Positions 63,464-64,000 of a stretch of 64,000 bases of DNA are shown here, in pieces. Within the stretch, counting starts at the first letter, position 1; each line of letters begins with the position of its first letter. This DNA is from Serratia entomophila. Lineage in GTDB: Bacteria; Pseudomonadota; Gammaproteobacteria; Enterobacterales; Enterobacteriaceae. The notes beneath the pieces are model-generated. The model did not search any database. It saw nothing but the letters and a program-made list of their open reading frames with translations, and was not told the DNA's origin. Position numbers and translations under genes: made by a program. The stretch is from NCBI RefSeq assembly GCF_021462285.1, contig NZ_CP082787.1, positions 2,108,001-2,172,000 of the forward strand. The letters are read 5' to 3'.

Positions 63464-63674
63464 ACTTTCCGTCTTTCAACATGTTAATCGCCGCGCCGAT
63501 CAGAATACGGTGTTCGATGTCGTGGCTCTCCGCCAACTGCTGCGCCAGATATTTTGCCAGCGTTTCTACCGATAAAACCTCGCCGCGATGACGCAGCTGC
63601 ATCACACCGTCGCCGATCAACCGGGCGACTTCATCCCAGACCGGCTTTATCTCCTGTTCCGAGAACATCATCAT
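63462..63674 (-). CDS. Small helical protein, possibly FumD/DUF2767-like
   Basis: 70 residues: MMMFSEQEIKPVWDEVARLIG, then DGVMQLRHRGEVLSVETLAKYLAQQLAESHDIEHRILIGAAINMLK. The layout (RxIGxxVxxLRxxG, then a helix and a terminal helix ending INMLK) resembles the DUF2767/FumD and related small enterobacterial proteins, a tentative match. The Shine-Dalgarno GAGG suits the second or third ATG better than the first. No signal or membrane helix. Confidence 0.6.
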   Translation of the reverse strand: MMMFSEQEIKPVWDEVARLIGDGVMQLRHRGEVLSVETLAKYLAQQLAESHDIEHRILIGAAINMLKDGK

Positions 63675-63835
63675 TTACCTCGGCTGGTTGATTTTTGGTC
63701 AATGTAGCAGTTGAGCCGGGGCTTCGCCACCGCAGCGGTCGCAGTATCTAAAACAGGAAGTATAAAAAACAAGGCATCAGTATTTCTTCTGCTTTTTACG
63801 TTCAATACTTGATGTGAGGAATATCAGGAGGGCGA

Positions 63836-63988
63836 ATGATGAAACTGGTCGATCAACTGGCGGAGTACTACCGCCTGAGCCGCAAGGCCGAAGTGCAAAA
63901 CCGGCTATGCCGGCTGTGGCTGCCGCAGGGGGAGGCGCGCGTTGCGTATCTGCGTGAACTGTTGGAACCTGAGGCGCGGCGGCATTAA
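63836..63988 (+). CDS. Small 50-aa protein, unrecognised
   Basis: Shine-Dalgarno CAGGAGG is followed by tandem ATG codons and MMKLVDQLAEYYRLSRKAEV, then QNRLCRLWLPQGEARVAYLR and ELLEPEARRH. Charged and helical, 50 residues, with codon use typical of the host. No family recognised. Confidence 0.55.
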   Translation: MMKLVDQLAEYYRLSRKAEVQNRLCRLWLPQGEARVAYLRELLEPEARRH

Positions 63989-64000
63989 CCGAAGGCTATC

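Overview
The window looks like chromosome of the Serratia marcescens complex (Enterobacterales). Base composition is GC-rich. The mnmA-nudJ-rluE-icd block is enterobacterial, the meso-2,3-butanediol dehydrogenase looks like the S. marcescens enzyme, and there is a chromosomal Qnr gene of the SmaQnr/QnrB type with its own SOS box. I saw no insertion sequence, prophage, CRISPR array or rRNA operon.

Layout. 1-3.7 kb: tRNA/rRNA modification and TCA cycle (mnmA partial, nudJ, an LprI-like gene, rluE, icd). 3.7-13.8 kb: small accessory genes, including a periplasmic TolA C-terminal-domain protein, transporters, a Qnr gene broken by an in-frame TAG, a cold-shock gene with a cold box, and a tRNA-like element. 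14-15 kb: 2,3-butanediol dehydrogenase. 14.8-22.2 kb: putrescine catabolism (puuB-puuC-puuR-puuD leftward, puuA-puuP rightward). 22.3-29.3 kb: yddG, a glycosyltransferase, tsx, a CigR-like protein, a secreted chorismate mutase and an S12 serine hydrolase. 29.5-34.6 kb: the lower histidine pathway (hutG-hutI, hutC, hutF-hutD) with HutC-type palindromes; hutH and hutU are absent. 34.6-38.5 kb: sucrose uptake and hydrolysis (cscR, cscA, cscB). 38.5-43.7 kb: an MHS-family transporter, a PhlG-like hydrolase with a divergent TetR regulator, and a LysR regulator with an alcohol dehydrogenase. 43.7-47.6 kb: a membrane-linked sugar/aldonate dehydrogenase (FAD/Fe-S subunit, small subunit, triheme cytochrome c) with an HbpS-like protein.

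47.8-56.5 kb is the most distinctive block: a gallate catabolic cluster. One leftward operon carries an aromatic-acid permease, gallate dioxygenase, a PDC-hydrolase-like amidohydrolase and a type II dehydroquinase. A second carries hydratase (galB), aldolase (galC), tautomerase (galD) and an uncharacterised 6PGDH-like dehydrogenase. Between them lies a LysR regulator with two helix-turn-helix domains. Gallate would yield pyruvate and oxaloacetate. The next genes are PEP carboxykinase and a citrate/Na+ symporter, so carbon handling around oxaloacetate is concentrated here.

58.5-60.6 kb: the citrate symporter lies between two diverged direct copies of a roughly 350-bp leader. The second copy ends in a stub of the symporter start and is followed by a Baeyer-Villiger monooxygenase/esterase pair that looks acquired. 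The window ends with two small genes of unknown role.
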